Source: GWA2-46-10 sp964361435
Lineage (GTDB): Bacteria > Patescibacteriota > Minisyncoccia > UBA6257 > Colwellbacteraceae
Length of the DNA: 6,574 nucleotides
Reading direction: 5' to 3'
NCBI GenBank assembly: GCA_964361435.1
Contig: CAYIAN010000028.1
Coordinates: forward strand, 1-6,574
Both the position numbers and the translations under genes were made by a program. Positions 5,983-6,574 of the stretch are shown in pieces. Numbering within the stretch: the stretch's first letter is position 1; each line of letters begins with the position of its first letter. The notes beneath the pieces are model-generated. The model had not been told where the DNA came from. It was given only the letters and a program-made list of their open reading frames with translations, and did not search any database.

Positions 5983-6545
5983 GGTGTTTCAGGTTGCAAA
6001 ATATTTTTAGCTAAGATCACTTTCACTTTGAATCTCACAACGTCCTTTTGAATTTCAGATTCTTCCAAGCTAAATTTCTCAATTTGAGGACTCTGCTCAA
6101 GTAAAACCAGTTGGGATATAAGATCTTCGTATGTTGCAGCAAATCCCTCAATAGACATCTCTCTCTCTGGAATAGACAAATTAAAAGCGACATATTTAAC
6201 TTTCTGACTAGTAATGGCTTCAAAAAGGGTAAAAACCTGGGAAGTTAGGGTGTGATTTTTAAGAAGGTCTCTAATGTTCGCCATTTGTGAATGCAAGGTG
6301 ATGAGATCCTTCTTCTGCTGATCGGTAATCTGGGAGCTCAAACTCCCCAACTCCCCATCAACTTTGTTGATAGAACTTTTTAGAAAGGCTTCATACCCAA
6401 AGGCCAGACCGAGATACACTGTTAATACGGATGCGAAAACAGCAAAACTAAAAGTGAGAAACTTTTTAGGCCAGCCAACCTTCCTGTCAGAACCAGGAAA
6501 TTGTTCTCTTACATTCTGCGCATATTGAAGTCCCTGAGAAGCCAT
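5979..6545 (-). CDS. pilN: Type IV pilus alignment protein PilN-like
   Basis: A bitopic inner-membrane partner of PilO. The cytoplasmic tail is about 28 residues, followed by one membrane helix (about 29-50) and a coiled-coil region (about 55-98, with KVDGELGSLSSQITDQQKKD). The ferredoxin-like domain (about 100-180) has the PilN pattern SQVFTLFEAITSQKVKY, EMSIEGFAATYEDLISQLVLLE and a final VRFKVKVIL strand. At 188 residues it matches the family. The INLLP motif, by which PilN docks onto PilM in studied systems, is not seen in the N-terminal tail. An in-frame TAA two codons upstream of ATG 6545 fixes the start region; no clear Shine-Dalgarno precedes it. It is the first gene visible of the operon. 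A pilM gene could lie just beyond the right edge but cannot be seen. Confidence 0.87.
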   Translation of the reverse strand: MASQGLQYAQNVREQFPGSDRKVGWPKKFLTFSFAVFASVLTVYLGLAFGYEAFLKSSINKVDGELGSLSSQITDQQKKDLITLHSQMANIRDLLKNHTLTSQVFTLFEAITSQKVKYVAFNLSIPEREMSIEGFAATYEDLISQLVLLEQSPQIEKFSLEESEIQKDVVRFKVKVILAKNILQPETP

Positions 6546-6574
6546 ACTTTATAGATGTTATTTATTAAAATTTC
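6546..6574. other. Short AT-rich edge segment upstream of pilN
   Basis: These 29 bases precede pilN. They hold a tandem TAATAA on the minus strand, which could end an upstream gene. A TATAAA string (minus strand) sits too close to the pilN ATG to judge as a promoter without the sequence beyond the edge. Confidence 0.3.

Noticed and set aside
1..6574. Intrinsic terminators, CRISPR arrays, tRNAs, insertion sequences
   Set aside because: Gene junctions are too short for them, and no stem followed by a U-run, spaced direct repeats, tRNA-like fold or transposase was seen.
1066..6574. Alternative genetic code with TGA read as glycine
   Set aside because: pilC and pilN end at TGA exactly at normal family length and at gene junctions, and the genes have no internal TGA, so the standard bacterial code fits.

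Overview
The window is a compact type IV pilus (T4P) assembly operon. All eight real genes lie on the minus strand, so they read from the right edge towards the left. The transcription order is pilN-like, pilO-like, a small single-pass membrane protein, pilB (extension ATPase), pilT (retraction ATPase), pilC (inner-membrane platform), a type IV pilin, and pilD (prepilin peptidase, cut by the left edge). Gene junctions run from a 4-base overlap to a 32-base gap. No stretch over 300 bases lacks a gene, and I see no RNA gene, mobile element or CRISPR array.

The proteins suggest an uncultivated bacterium of the Candidate Phyla Radiation (Patescibacteria, perhaps a Parcubacteria-like lineage). The reasons are the style of the PilT and PilD sequences, the pilin with its ARDTKRIGDLR and LELFYTRCGFYP segments, the N-O-small protein-B-T-C-pilin-D order, and the absence of secretin or PilP genes. 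This is recognition from memory, not a search. TGA is used as a stop (pilN and pilC end in TGA), which argues against the recoded Absconditabacteria and Gracilibacteria.

The inferred machine works as follows. PilD trims the pilin leader. PilB drives polymerisation through PilC. PilT drives retraction. PilN and PilO form the membrane alignment complex, and the 95-residue protein occupies the slot where PilP sits in Gram-negative bacteria. Having both motors predicts a dynamic pilus suited to twitching, attachment or DNA uptake.

The operon itself is ordinary, but several details merit a second look. Two predicted zinc-binding sites are incomplete: one of four cysteines is missing in PilD and two of four in PilB. 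A perfect extended -10 element overlaps the pilin start and could yield a leaderless pilin mRNA. A 7-bp perfect hairpin sits at the pilin stop codon just before pilD. A strong Shine-Dalgarno serves a four-codon mini-ORF just ahead of pilT, while the real genes have poor ones. The small PilP-position protein is uncharacterised.
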